DNA of 41,720 nucleotides from an uncultured Actinomycetes bacterium (GCA_903873185.1 CAIQNN010000012.1:1-41720); one strand, 5' to 3'. Counted from the first letter of the stretch, positions 17,162 to 25,530 are shown. Numbers and translations are program-made. Notes: generated by a model from the sequence alone, not told the origin.

Positions 17162-17991
17162 TTGATTTGGAACCCTTCTGCTAGCTGTCCCCCAATAATG
17201 TGCTTTCGGGCAATTCCGATGAGAAGCACAGATGGGAAGGCAAGAAGCAACGAGAAAACGGCTGCTACCTGAATCGGATAGTTTTGTACCAAGGAATACA
17301 TTTCCGTTGGCATGGTGTAAATCGAAGGAGCTCCGACCAAATAGGAACCTTGAGCCTCATCGAATGAAGCTAAGAAGGACATCACGATTGCCACGAGGAT
17401 TCCGGGCATTGCTAAGCGCAAGGTTATGGTGAAGAAAGTTCGAATCTTCGAGGCGCCGGCATCACGAGCCGCTTCCTCCAAATTTCGCGGAATGGCCGCG
17501 AACGCTGCGGCCGGAATCCAAGTCATATAGATGATGGTTCCTAATAACTGAATTATCACAACCCCGACAAAGGTCCCCATTAAATTCAGGGCGTAATACA
17601 AGGTGGCAATTGCGGCGAAAAGACCAATCTTGGGGAATGAGTTTGCCGCAAACATCCCAATCAAGAAGGTCTTTCTGCCAAAGTAATTTAATCGCCCCGC
17701 CGCGTAGGCGGCAGGCAAACAAATCACCATCGAAAGAAGAACCACGATCGGACTGATAATCAATGAATTCTTAATCGCGGTTCCGAGCGCAGAGTCCAGA
17801 AATACTTTGCTCCACCAGTGAAAGGTCAAGGAATCGGGAAGTAGGTTCGGGTAGGTCCAATTTGTGGCGAAGGCATGAACAGCTAGCCAAAGTAGTGGAC
17901 CCAAAATAAAAAGCGACATAAGTCCAATAAAGAAATAGAGTGAAAGACGAATTGGAAGTGAGGTCTTCTGCCTAGATTTAACTCTTGCCAT
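17158..17991 (-). CDS. ABC transporter permease (second subunit)
   Basis: A 277-residue inner-membrane permease with six helices. The cytoplasmic EAA loop, AARDAGASKIRTFFTITL followed by RLAMPG, docks on the ATPase. The start overlaps the stop of the preceding permease (TGATG) and the end overlaps the ATPase start (ATGA), showing one polycistronic unit. Similar to PotC/UgpE/PhnV-type subunits. Confidence 0.92.
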   Translation of the reverse strand: MARVKSRQKTSLPIRLSLYFFIGLMSLFILGPLLWLAVHAFATNWTYPNLLPDSLTFHWWSKVFLDSALGTAIKNSLIISPIVVLLSMVICLPAAYAAGRLNYFGRKTFLIGMFAANSFPKIGLFAAIATLYYALNLMGTFVGVVIIQLLGTIIYMTWIPAAAFAAIPRNLEEAARDAGASKIRTFFTITLRLAMPGILVAIVMSFLASFDEAQGSYLVGAPSIYTMPTEMYSLVQNYPIQVAAVFSLLLAFPSVLLIGIARKHIIGGQLAEGFQIK

Positions 17992-18926
17992 CAGATTCGA
18001 CCGCTCTGTTTTGCGCTACGAACATTGGCCCATATGTAAGCCACGGCAATTCCCGACGCCGCCATAAAGACAATGAAAGCCATCACGATCGATTGTTGCG
18101 GGCGATTGTAGGAACCAAAGAAATTTGAAATTTCGACACCTAACATCGTTGGTTGATTTGGTCCCAAGAAGTAGGGAATTGTGAATGAACCCAAAATTCC
18201 AATCGCAGTAAAGGTAGCTGCAATGATGATTGGCGTCAGCGCCAGCGGAATCAAAATGGTTCGCACGATACGAAAGAAACCGGCCCCGGCATCTTGTGCG
18301 GTCTCGATTAAAGCATCGGGTATCGATTGAAAACCAGAAGTCACCATCAGAATCGCAAATGGTAACGAGGTCCATATAGTTCCGATCACAATGGCGGCTG
18401 TTGTCGAAGTTAACGTTGGAAAGTTGATTCCAAAGTGATGAAAGACGGTCCGCATAAAGCCATCGCCGGAATAGAAGGTGTGAATTGCCCAAGAGGAAAT
18501 TACGACGGGGACAAATAGCGGCACCAAAGTTAGTGTGCTCATGATCGAGGCGATTCGCCCACCGACCATCCGCTGATAAACACCAATTCCAAGCGACATC
18601 GCTAAAACTAGCGAGGTAGAAATGGCAGTAACCACCAAAGTCAGAATTAGATCCCCGGCAAAGCGAGCATCATGGATAACATCGCGGTAAGCAGCGAATG
18701 TTCCCCACCAATGATCTTTTGAATGAATCTGCTGCCCGATAAGGGAGACGACTCGGTTTGGGCCGCTTGTGAAACCCAAACTGAAAGTAAAACCAATCAG
18801 TATAGGTAGACCTACAAATGCAACCACCAGAAGGACGGGTGGCAACGCCATAGTGAAGCCAAGTAAAGAGAGCCTTGGGGCTGATTTAGCCTCAAGGCTC
18901 TCTACTTTGGAACTAGTCAAACTCAA
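17991..18926 (-). CDS. ABC transporter permease (first subunit)
   Basis: A 311-residue permease with six helices and an EAA loop, ETAQDAGAGFFRIVRTIL. The frame opens with TTG at 18926, twelve bases after the binding-protein stop, but that start lacks a clear ribosome binding site and a 37-base hairpin lies inside its first codons. An ATG at 18851 (MALPPV, just before the first helix) would leave the hairpin between the two genes and is a real alternative. Similar to PotB/UgpA/PhnU-type subunits. Confidence 0.85.
   Translation of the reverse strand: MSLTSSKVESLEAKSAPRLSLLGFTMALPPVLLVVAFVGLPILIGFTFSLGFTSGPNRVVSLIGQQIHSKDHWWGTFAAYRDVIHDARFAGDLILTLVVTAISTSLVLAMSLGIGVYQRMVGGRIASIMSTLTLVPLFVPVVISSWAIHTFYSGDGFMRTVFHHFGINFPTLTSTTAAIVIGTIWTSLPFAILMVTSGFQSIPDALIETAQDAGAGFFRIVRTILIPLALTPIIIAATFTAIGILGSFTIPYFLGPNQPTMLGVEISNFFGSYNRPQQSIVMAFIVFMAASGIAVAYIWANVRSAKQSGRI
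18867..18903 (-). terminator. Strong stem-loop just after the binding-protein gene (partial terminator or mRNA stabiliser)
   Basis: AGAGAGCCTTG (18867-18877) pairs perfectly with CAAGGCTCTCT (18893-18903). A G-T wobble and an inner GGCT/AGCC pairing extend the stem to about 16 pairs with a 5-base loop. In the direction of transcription it is followed by a short T-rich run (TTTACTT). A stem at this point in binding-protein operons commonly makes the binding protein more abundant than the permeases; that role here is inferred. Confidence 0.6.
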
Positions 18927-18937
18927 TTAAGTTCGAA

Positions 18938-20074
18938 CTACTTTCCTGGAACGATTGAAGCCCACTTGCTCTTCAAGTCATTTGCGTTAGCGCTTAGGTA
19001 GCCAGCACGCAGGTGCTGAATATCTACGCCGGCAAATGCGGCTGTGATAACTGGATCAAGCTTTGATAGTGGGATAACTGGGAAGCCGTTAAGAGTTCCG
19101 CCAACGATCAAGTTCTGAGCAGTTGGTGACAAGACCCAGTTTGCAAGGAGACGAGCGCCAACCTTGTTTTGTGAGCTATTTGGAATACCCAAATAAGAAG
19201 CGCCACCGGTGAAGGATGGGTTGCTGATTTGAGTTACCTTGATGTACGAAGGCATGGTTCCAGCCTTGATTGCCGAAGCAAATTGATCGGACCAAACTGA
19301 GCCCATATCAACCAAGCCAGTCGCTAGATCTTTTAGGGTTTCAGCATTGTTCGCTGGGTAGGTGCCGTTTAGACCATAGGTGTACTTGTTCAACTGACGG
19401 AGTGTTTCAAGACCCTGTGCCCACTTGGCTTCTAGATCAGGAGATGCACTTTGAACCAAGGTTGTTCGATCTGCCTCGGTCAAGTACTTATCAACTACGG
19501 TCTGTACGAAGGCGTAACCTGAACCGCCACCATTTGGTGCGTTATAGGTGAACTTGCCAGGGTTAGCTTTGACCCAAGCAAGAAGATCATCCAAAGTCTT
19601 TGGCGGGGTTTGAACGTTCTTTGAGTTGTACGCCAATAGAACTGAGGAACCACGGTAGGGAATTCCACCTTTACCAGCAGTCAAAACTGCCTTATTTACA
19701 TCTTTGATGTTAGGTAGCAAACCAGCAGTTGGACGATATAGAAGTCCGGCTGCACCGAGAGTTGTTACGAAACCACCGTCGATCAAGTCGACACCTGGGT
19801 TCTTATGCAAAACGGCGGCAGCGGTAATTTTTGCAGTCTCTTGAGCATCGTGATCGCCGTGAAGATCAAAGGTGACGTTAACGTCGTAGCCAGGAAATTG
19901 TGCTTTGAATGCTGGAACCAAAGTTTTAACCCAGAGATCCTGGATGTTGGTGTCAGCAGAGAGATAAACCTGGATTGTGGTGTTAGCAGCGTGGCTGCTT
20001 GGAACTGTGGTGCCAAGTGCAAGCGCGATTGAGGCAGCTGCAACGAGGGCCTTTACGAATTTATTCTTGAACAA
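18938..20074 (-). CDS. ABC transporter extracellular substrate-binding protein (family 1)
   Basis: A 378-residue secreted binding protein. I place the start at TTG 20074 because GGAGGAG lies seven bases upstream and the signal peptide begins directly after it (FKNKFVKALVAAASIALALG, cleavage near SHAAN). A longer frame up to 20134 adds an Arg/His-rich stretch with no support. The mature part has the family 1 layout: VYLSADTNIQDLW, then AFKAQFPGYDVNVTFDL, a GVDLIDGGF loop and LLAYNSKNV. It resembles iron, polyamine, thiamine or aminoethylphosphonate-type binding proteins. It is the first gene of the importer operon. The ligand is unknown; the terminal GDPD-phosphatase gene points to a phosphodiester. 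Confidence 0.88.
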   Translation of the reverse strand: MFKNKFVKALVAAASIALALGTTVPSSHAANTTIQVYLSADTNIQDLWVKTLVPAFKAQFPGYDVNVTFDLHGDHDAQETAKITAAAVLHKNPGVDLIDGGFVTTLGAAGLLYRPTAGLLPNIKDVNKAVLTAGKGGIPYRGSSVLLAYNSKNVQTPPKTLDDLLAWVKANPGKFTYNAPNGGGSGYAFVQTVVDKYLTEADRTTLVQSASPDLEAKWAQGLETLRQLNKYTYGLNGTYPANNAETLKDLATGLVDMGSVWSDQFASAIKAGTMPSYIKVTQISNPSFTGGASYLGIPNSSQNKVGARLLANWVLSPTAQNLIVGGTLNGFPVIPLSKLDPVITAAFAGVDIQHLRAGYLSANANDLKSKWASIVPGK

Positions 20075-20106
20075 AGTGCTCCTCCAAAAGTCTGAAGGAC
20101 GAGACG

Positions 20107-20151
20107 GATGCTTCGCCCTATGAGATCGGGGCAAACATATGGCGAAGCATC
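20107..20151 (-). promoter_or_regulatory. Inverted repeat in the leader of the ABC operon
   Basis: A perfect 11-base inverted repeat, GATGCTTCGCC (20107-20117) and GGCGAAGCATC (20141-20151), with a 23-base spacer. It ends about 30 bases before the start of the binding-protein gene, so the mRNA leader would fold into a hairpin; in DNA it could be a two-site operator. No known riboswitch class is recognised. Confidence 0.45.
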
Positions 20152-20174
20152 GCGAGATCTATGAACTGAAAAGA

Positions 20175-20191
20175 ACTGTTAGGTGAACAGT
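20175..20191 (-). promoter_or_regulatory. Short palindrome in the ABC operon promoter region
   Basis: ACTGTT (20175-20180) and AACAGT (20186-20191) flank five bases. The repeat lies about 100 bases upstream of the binding-protein start, where a regulator of the operon could bind. Short enough to be chance; no nearby regulator gene is known to match it. Confidence 0.25.
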
Positions 20192-20225
20192 GGACTAATA
20201 CAAAATTGCTGGGTCTACCCCCAAA

Positions 20226-21011
20226 CTATTTCCAGATATCGTCGCCTCGTAGTGCCGCGTCGGAACCGCCATCAATATATATAGTTTGCCCGGTTGTGTG
20301 CGTATTCTCTTTACTTGTTAACCAAGCTAATAAATACGCCACTTGCACTGGCTTTAGGTAATAGTTCAATGGCATTGGAACCATCGAGTCAATTGCCGCT
20401 CGAGCTTCCTTCGATGCGATCATGTCGGCAACCATCGGAGTTTCTACAATTCCCGGTCCAACCGCATTTAACGGAATACCGGCTTTAGCCCACTCGGGTT
20501 TAATACATTCTCGACGAACCCAACGACTTAGTGCCCGTTTAGTTGAGCCATAAATCAAAGCTGAGGCTTCAGCGCCTTGGTCTACTAAACCTTGCGCAAT
20601 TTGAACTGCTTTAACTTCATCATTCGCCAGCATGGCTTCTACCAACTCTGGGGAATTTGGCATTAAGGAAGCCATTGAACTTGTGATAGCGACTCTTGGC
20701 GATGAGCTCTTTGACAGCGTTGGAAGAAGTGCCTGCAGGAATTCGGTGACGCCAAAATAATTTACTGAGACAGTTTTGGCAATCGGCAATGCCAAGCCAG
20801 CACAAGCAATTACCGCATGAATTTTGCCATCGCTTAATTTAATGACTTCTTTTGCCGCAGACTCTCGCCCTGCGGGCGTGCTCAAATCTGCTGAGATATC
20901 CGTTTTTGCAAGGTCAACTCCGATTACTTTGTAATCGTGTTCTTTGAGTAATGAATAGGTTGAGGCGCCAATTCCAGAGGCGGCACCCGTGATTACATAG
21001 GTTCTTGCCAT
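20226..21011 (-). CDS. Short-chain dehydrogenase/reductase
   Basis: A 261-residue classical SDR. The cofactor motif TGAASGIG is at 8-15. The adenine-ring region is ACAGLA near 70. Catalytic Ser is in ITSSMAS (about 111), with Tyr154 and Lys158 in IYGSTKRAL. The Asp in VIGVDLA suggests NAD(H) preference. The GPGIVETPM stretch is typical. A ribosome binding site (AAAGG) precedes the ATG. It resembles 3-alpha-hydroxysteroid-dehydrogenase-like SDRs, but the substrate cannot be predicted. It is followed at 150 bases by the ABC operon, which has its own leader, so it is probably separate. Confidence 0.88.
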   Translation of the reverse strand: MARTYVITGAASGIGASTYSLLKEHDYKVIGVDLAKTDISADLSTPAGRESAAKEVIKLSDGKIHAVIACAGLALPIAKTVSVNYFGVTEFLQALLPTLSKSSSPRVAITSSMASLMPNSPELVEAMLANDEVKAVQIAQGLVDQGAEASALIYGSTKRALSRWVRRECIKPEWAKAGIPLNAVGPGIVETPMVADMIASKEARAAIDSMVPMPLNYYLKPVQVAYLLAWLTSKENTHTTGQTIYIDGGSDAALRGDDIWK

Positions 21012-21110
21012 GATCGAAGCCTTTCAAAGGCGAGTTACGGCACGCTCTATGCGTGCAGTAACAGTCTCCTCTTAAGACTGATGAATCGGAAGCGTTAGAA
21101 GTGTGACTTA

Positions 21111-22514
21111 CTAGACACGCGCTGGTTTCATCGCTTTTGCGATCGCAATAACTGCGCTTGAAACAGCAGGTGTAACCGCTGGATCAAAGACGCTAGGAAT
21201 AATGAAGGTGGCATTGAGTTGGTCATCACTCACGCAACCTGCGATTGCAATGGCAGCCGAGGCGAGCATCTCATCAGTTACTTTAGAGACACCGGCATCC
21301 AACAAACCGCGGAAGATGCCCGGGAAAGCTAAAACGTTATTGATCTGATTGGGGTAGTCACTTCGCCCAGTTGCCACAATTCGAGCGTGCTTTGCTGCTA
21401 GAACTGGATCGATTTCCGGATCCGGATTGGCTAAAGCCAAGACAATTGAATCGGGCGCCATCGCGGCAACATCGCTCTCTTTGAGAATATTTGGTGCGCT
21501 TACGCCAATAAATACATCAGCGCCGACTAGCGCCTCGCCCAAAGTGCAGTTTCTGCTCTCATGATTTGTGTTATCAATTAGCCAGCTACGCATGTCATTC
21601 GCCCGAGGTGAATCTTTATGAATCGAACCTTTTGAATCAAAGGCAATAATGTGTTTGGCGCCTGAAATTATCAATAATCGGATGACGGCGTTGCCAGCAG
21701 CGCCAGCACCACTGAGAACAATCCGAACGTCGGAGAGATTCTTCTTGACCAACTTTAAAGAGTTGATCAGTGCGGCCAAGACCACAATCGCGGTTCCGTG
21801 TTGATCATCGTGAAAGACTGGAATATCTAGCAGCTCTTTTAGGCGCGCTTCGATTTCAAAGCAACGAGGTGCTGAAATATCTTCTAGGTTAATCCCGCCA
21901 AAACCGGGTGCAATTAATTGCACGGTGCGAATAATCTCTTCAGTGTCTTGGGTATCCAAACAAATTGGCCACGCATCCACGTCGGCAAATCGCTTGAAAA
22001 GCGCTGCTTTACCTTCCATGACTGGCATTGCGGCTTCAGGGCCGATATTTCCCAATCCGAGAACGGCAGAACCATCGCTTACAACCGCCACGGTATTTCG
22101 CTTTATTGTCAAATGGCGGGCATCGGATTTATCTTTGGCAATTGCTAAACAGACTCGCGCTACTCCAGGGGTATAGGCACGAGACAAGTCATCTCGGGTT
22201 TTCAACGGAACTTTGGAGCGAACCTCAAGTTTTCCACCAAGGTGTAATAAGAAGGTACGGTCGCTGACATTGCGAACGATAATTTGGGGTGAAGCGGCTT
22301 TAATCGCATCGGTTATGACAACTGCGTGATCGGCATCAACCGCATCGCAAGTCACATCGATTACAACGTGGTCTTGCAATGACTCAACCACATCGAGCGC
22401 GGTCAAGGTGCCGCCAGCAGCAGCAACCGCAGCCGGGATTAACGAAGTCGGCGCAATGCTCATATTGGTTTCGACGCGAATGGTGATGGCGTAGCCAGGA
22501 CTGGTGCTCTTCAT
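21111..22514 (-). CDS. NAD(P)-dependent malic enzyme with N-terminal ACT-like domain
   Basis: A 467-residue decarboxylating malate dehydrogenase that converts malate to pyruvate, CO2 and NAD(P)H. Residues 1 to about 85 look like an ACT regulatory domain (YAITIRVETN, DHVVIDVTCDA). The catalytic part has the Tyr of AYTPGVARVC, the Lys of PVMEGKAALF, metal ligands around GINLEDISAP and HDDQHGTAIV, and a Rossmann GAGAAGNAVIRL. GGGGAG precedes the ATG. The length matches the short bacterial malic enzymes. It probably links the TCA cycle to pyruvate. Confidence 0.93.
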   Translation of the reverse strand: MKSTSPGYAITIRVETNMSIAPTSLIPAAVAAAGGTLTALDVVESLQDHVVIDVTCDAVDADHAVVITDAIKAASPQIIVRNVSDRTFLLHLGGKLEVRSKVPLKTRDDLSRAYTPGVARVCLAIAKDKSDARHLTIKRNTVAVVSDGSAVLGLGNIGPEAAMPVMEGKAALFKRFADVDAWPICLDTQDTEEIIRTVQLIAPGFGGINLEDISAPRCFEIEARLKELLDIPVFHDDQHGTAIVVLAALINSLKLVKKNLSDVRIVLSGAGAAGNAVIRLLIISGAKHIIAFDSKGSIHKDSPRANDMRSWLIDNTNHESRNCTLGEALVGADVFIGVSAPNILKESDVAAMAPDSIVLALANPDPEIDPVLAAKHARIVATGRSDYPNQINNVLAFPGIFRGLLDAGVSKVTDEMLASAAIAIAGCVSDDQLNATFIIPSVFDPAVTPAVSSAVIAIAKAMKPARV

Positions 22515-22576
22515 TGAACTCCCCGTTTTCGATTTATTACCCTTGTTGGACTTGATTAGCAGACCATCGTAGCCAC

Positions 22577-22612
22577 GAGAACTTTTGGAATAATGAGTTC
22601 CAAAGTGTTCTC
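22577..22612. terminator. Long imperfect stem-loop between the response regulator and malic enzyme genes
   Basis: GAGAAC (22577-22582) pairs with GTTCTC (22607-22612), and TTTGGAA (22584-22590) with TTCCAAA (22598-22604), around a 7-base loop, giving about 14 pairs with a one-base asymmetry. It lies 30 bases after the response-regulator stop and about 60 bases before the malic enzyme start. There is no T-run, so it could equally be an operator. Confidence 0.45.
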
Positions 22613-22641
22613 TGACACATGATCGTTACTAACCAGTAGAA

Positions 22642-23367
22642 CTACTTGATGATGCCAGCCGCAGTTGCTCGGTGAACAAGTTCGGCGCGCTTTCGCGTAT
22701 GTAACTTGATCGAAGCATTGTGGATGTGAAATTTAACGGTGCTCTCAGAGATAAAGAGTGAGTGTGCGATCTGCTTATTTCCCAGACCCTGCGCCGTCAG
22801 TTTTACAACGTCGAGTTCGCGCTCGGTCAACTGCTCGGTGACGGAGTGAGGGGCACCAAAATTCTTTGAAACTAGGGCGCCGATTCCCTTGCCAAAAGCG
22901 GTCTCCCCTTCCTGGACAGCTCTTACAGCTTTGATCAATTCGTCTGAGGTAGTTTGACTCTTGATCATGTAACCCAAGGCACCCCGGCGAAGCGCTTCAA
23001 TTACAATTAACTCAGAAACTGAAGAGGCCAAGATCAAAATCTTGGTGTTTGGAAAACGTTCGGCCACGGTGTTGCAAACGAGTAGCCCTTTATTAGTGTC
23101 ATCACCCAAATCCAAATCAATTATTAAGACATCAGGCGCGTGCTCTTCTACTGATGCTAAAACCGCATCGTATGTTTTCGCCTCATCCACAATTGCGGTG
23201 CTTGGCGAGCGCTCTAAGATCGAGCGAATTCCGGCGCGGGAGATGGAACTGTAATCGGCGACGACAACTCGGGTTCGAGCCTGCGGGGCTCTCCTGCCCC
23301 TCGCAACATCATCGCGATTTGCTACCGAAATTGGGCTCTTGGTCACGGTTAGTACGGTATGACCCAA
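22642..23367 (-). CDS. Orphan NarL/LuxR-family response regulator
   Basis: A 241-residue regulator with a receiver domain (about 33-150) and a LuxR-type helix-turn-helix (about 176-238; LTERELDVVKLTAQGLGNKQIA). The phosphorylatable Asp84 (IIDLDLGD), Ser115 and Lys136 (MIKSQ) are present. The acidic pocket has Asp38 followed by Tyr39 where a second acidic residue is usual. No histidine kinase gene is nearby. The start is uncertain: TTG at 23367 with a GGACAGG motif upstream is used here, and the first 30 residues look disordered, so a later non-ATG start is possible. It diverges from the aldehyde dehydrogenase at 23517, which it may control. Confidence 0.85.
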   Translation of the reverse strand: MGHTVLTVTKSPISVANRDDVARGRRAPQARTRVVVADYSSISRAGIRSILERSPSTAIVDEAKTYDAVLASVEEHAPDVLIIDLDLGDDTNKGLLVCNTVAERFPNTKILILASSVSELIVIEALRRGALGYMIKSQTTSDELIKAVRAVQEGETAFGKGIGALVSKNFGAPHSVTEQLTERELDVVKLTAQGLGNKQIAHSLFISESTVKFHIHNASIKLHTRKRAELVHRATAAGIIK

Positions 23368-23479
23368 GGGGCTACCTGTCCATATGGCTAGTACTCATAC
23401 CCACCATTTGGGTCTCATTCGGGTAGGAAAGTGTGATTTGCCTATCTAATGCACCAGCCAAGTCCTAATGTGAACCAAC

Positions 23480-23505
23480 TTGATCGAGCAACCGTGCGCG
23501 ATCAA
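23480..23505 (+). promoter_or_regulatory. Inverted repeat directly upstream of the aldehyde dehydrogenase ribosome binding site
   Basis: TTGATCGAGC (23480-23489) and GCGCGATCAA (23496-23505) form ten-base arms with one mismatch around six bases, ending two bases before the AAGGAG ribosome binding site. As RNA it could mask or attenuate translation; as DNA it could be an operator for the divergent LuxR-type regulator. Confidence 0.45.
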
Positions 23506-23516
23506 AAAGGAGAAAA

Positions 23517-25040
23517 ATGACCATTTACGCACCTCCCGGACAGCCAGGAAGCGTTGCGAGCTACAAAGCGCGCTACGACCACTGGATTAACGGGCAGTAT
23601 GTGCCACCATCATCTGGGCAATATTTCGAAAACCCCACCCCGGTCACCGGCCAAGTCTTCTGCGAAGTCGCTCGCGGAAATGCTGCCGATGTCGAGCTCG
23701 CCCTGGATGCCGCTCATGCCGCCTTTAAGAGTTGGGGTAAGACCTCCGCGACCGAGCGTTCCAATATCCTGCTCAAGATCGCTGATCGCATGGAAGCAAA
23801 CCTTGAAGCCTTGGCCGTGGCCGAGACTTGGGAGAATGGCAAGCCAGTTCGCGAAACCTTGGCCGCCGATCTTCCCCTTGCCATCGATCACTTCCGTTAC
23901 TTCGCTGGTGCATTGCGTGCCCAAGAAGGCTCACTGGCGGAATTGGATGATGACACCGTCGCTTATCACTTCCACGAACCATTGGGCGTAGTCGCTCAAA
24001 TTATTCCGTGGAACTTCCCGTTGCTGATGGCAACTTGGAAATTGGCACCAGCGCTAGCGGCAGGAAACTGCATCATTCTGAAGCCAGCCGAGCAGACGCC
24101 AGTGTCAATTCACTTCTGGATGGATCTAATCAAAGATCTTCTACCACCAGGAGTGTTAAATATTGTTAATGGGTTCGGCGTTGAAGTCGGAAAGCCATTG
24201 GCATCATCTCGCCGAATTGCAAAGGTCGCCTTTACTGGTGAAACCACTACCGGTCGACTCATCATGCAATACGCCGCAGATAACATCATTCCCGTCACAT
24301 TGGAGCTCGGCGGCAAGAGCCCAAATATCTTCTTCAACGATGTTGCTCGCGCTGATGATGATTTCTATGACAAGGCGCTTGAAGGCTTCACAATGTTCGC
24401 GCTTAACCAAGGTGAAGTTTGCACTTGTCCATCACGCGGATTAATCGAAGCCGGTATCTATGACAAGTTCTTGTCCGATGCAACAGCACGTACCGAAAAG
24501 ATCATTCAAGGAAACCCTTTGGATACCAACACCATGATCGGTGCCCAAGCTAGTTCGGACCAACTTGAGAAGATTCTTTCCTACTTCGAAATTGGCAAGC
24601 AAGAGGGCGCACGAATTGTCACTGGTGGAACTCGCGCCGAACTTCCGGGCGATCTTGCTGGTGGCTACTACGTAACCCCAACAATCTTCGAAGGCAAGAA
24701 CTCAATGCGAATCTTCCAAGAAGAAATCTTTGGCCCAGTTGTTTCCGTTACCAAGTTCGATGGCTTTGATAATGCCATGGAGATTGCCAATGACACGCTT
24801 TACGGCTTAGGTGCCGGCGTCTGGACGCGCGATCTACATTTGTCATATCGAGCTGGTCGAGCTATTCAAGCCGGTCGCGTTTGGACCAATTGCTATCACG
24901 CCTATCCAGCACACGCTGCCTTCGGTGGCTATAAAGCGTCAGGAATTGGGCGCGAAAACCACAAGATGATGCTCGATCACTACCAACAGACCAAGAACCT
25001 TCTGGTCTCTTATTCACCAAAGAAGCTAGGCTTCTTTTAA
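23517..25040 (+). CDS. Acetaldehyde/aldehyde dehydrogenase (ExaC/AldB-like)
   Basis: A 507-residue NAD-dependent aldehyde dehydrogenase that oxidises short aldehydes such as acetaldehyde to the acid. Catalytic Cys302 is in [11 protein letters not shown], a sequence typical of the ExaC/AldB acetaldehyde dehydrogenases. General base Glu263 is in [10 protein letters not shown], the cofactor motif is FTGETTTG, and [10 protein letters not shown] lies at about 162-171. A strong AAGGAG precedes the ATG. It is divergent from an orphan LuxR-type response regulator; in Pseudomonas and relatives similar enzymes are controlled by LuxR-type regulators of alcohol oxidation. A DUF779 gene follows about 55 bases downstream, a common pairing. 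Confidence 0.93.
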   Translation: MTIYAPPGQPGSVASYKARYDHWINGQYVPPSSGQYFENPTPVTGQVFCEVARGNAADVELALDAAHAAFKSWGKTSATERSNILLKIADRMEANLEALAVAETWENGKPVRETLAADLPLAIDHFRYFAGALRAQEGSLAELDDDTVAYHFHEPLGVVAQIIPWNFPLLMATWKLAPALAAGNCIILKPAEQTPVSIHFWMDLIKDLLPPGVLNIVNGFGVEVGKPLASSRRIAKVAFTGETTTGRLIMQYAADNIIPVTLELGGKSPNIFFNDVARADDDFYDKALEGFTMFALNQGEVCTCPSRGLIEAGIYDKFLSDATARTEKIIQGNPLDTNTMIGAQASSDQLEKILSYFEIGKQEGARIVTGGTRAELPGDLAGGYYVTPTIFEGKNSMRIFQEEIFGPVVSVTKFDGFDNAMEIANDTLYGLGAGVWTRDLHLSYRAGRAIQAGRVWTNCYHAYPAHAAFGGYKASGIGRENHKMMLDHYQQTKNLLVSYSPKKLGFF

Positions 25041-25096
25041 GCCGTAGCCCTTCAATTAATAGGTTTGGAGCCATCATCTACCCATCCCGCGTCGAT

Positions 25097-25477
25097 GTGA
25101 GCCCAGAAGCAGCGGAGTTTCTTCGCTACTTAACTGGCGTGCATGGACCACTGATGTTTCATCAATCAGGTGGGTGTTGTGATGGCTCCTCTCCAATGTG
25201 TTATCTAGCCGGTGAATTTAGAGTCGGCGGCTCCGACGTCTTCTTAGGTGACTTAACTATTGAAGGAATAACAGAGCCCATTAAAGTCTGGATCTCGCTC
25301 CCCCAATTTGAATATTGGAGCCACACCCACATCACTATCGATGTAGTCGTTGGTCGAGGTGGCGGCTTTTCGATAGAAGCTCCTGAAGGTAAACGTTTTC
25401 TAATTAGATCCCGGTTATTTACTGATGAAGAAACCCGAGCACTTGAAGGTGCGCCTATTTTGACTGGCGCTTATTGA
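25097..25477 (+). CDS. DUF779 family protein, partner of the aldehyde dehydrogenase
   Basis: A 126-residue protein. The block HGPLMFHQSGGCCDGSSPMC (about 16-35) with Cys27, Cys28 and Cys35 is the DUF779 signature. The conserved cysteines suggest metal binding or a redox role. The family commonly follows ExaC/AldB-type aldehyde dehydrogenases, as here, but its function is not known. The GTG at 25097 is the only usable start found and has no clear ribosome binding site, so the true N-terminus may lie slightly upstream. Confidence 0.85.
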   Translation: MSPEAAEFLRYLTGVHGPLMFHQSGGCCDGSSPMCYLAGEFRVGGSDVFLGDLTIEGITEPIKVWISLPQFEYWSHTHITIDVVVGRGGGFSIEAPEGKRFLIRSRLFTDEETRALEGAPILTGAY

Positions 25478-25530
25478 ATTCCTCATTAGTGGCATAGAGT
25501 AAAACCCTTCAAAGAGATGAATGGAAAACT

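Noticed and set aside
20075-20134. Longer N-terminus of the substrate-binding protein
   Set aside because: It would place about 20 Arg/His/Pro-rich residues before the signal peptide and overlap the leader inverted repeat; TTG 20074 has an ideal ribosome binding site.
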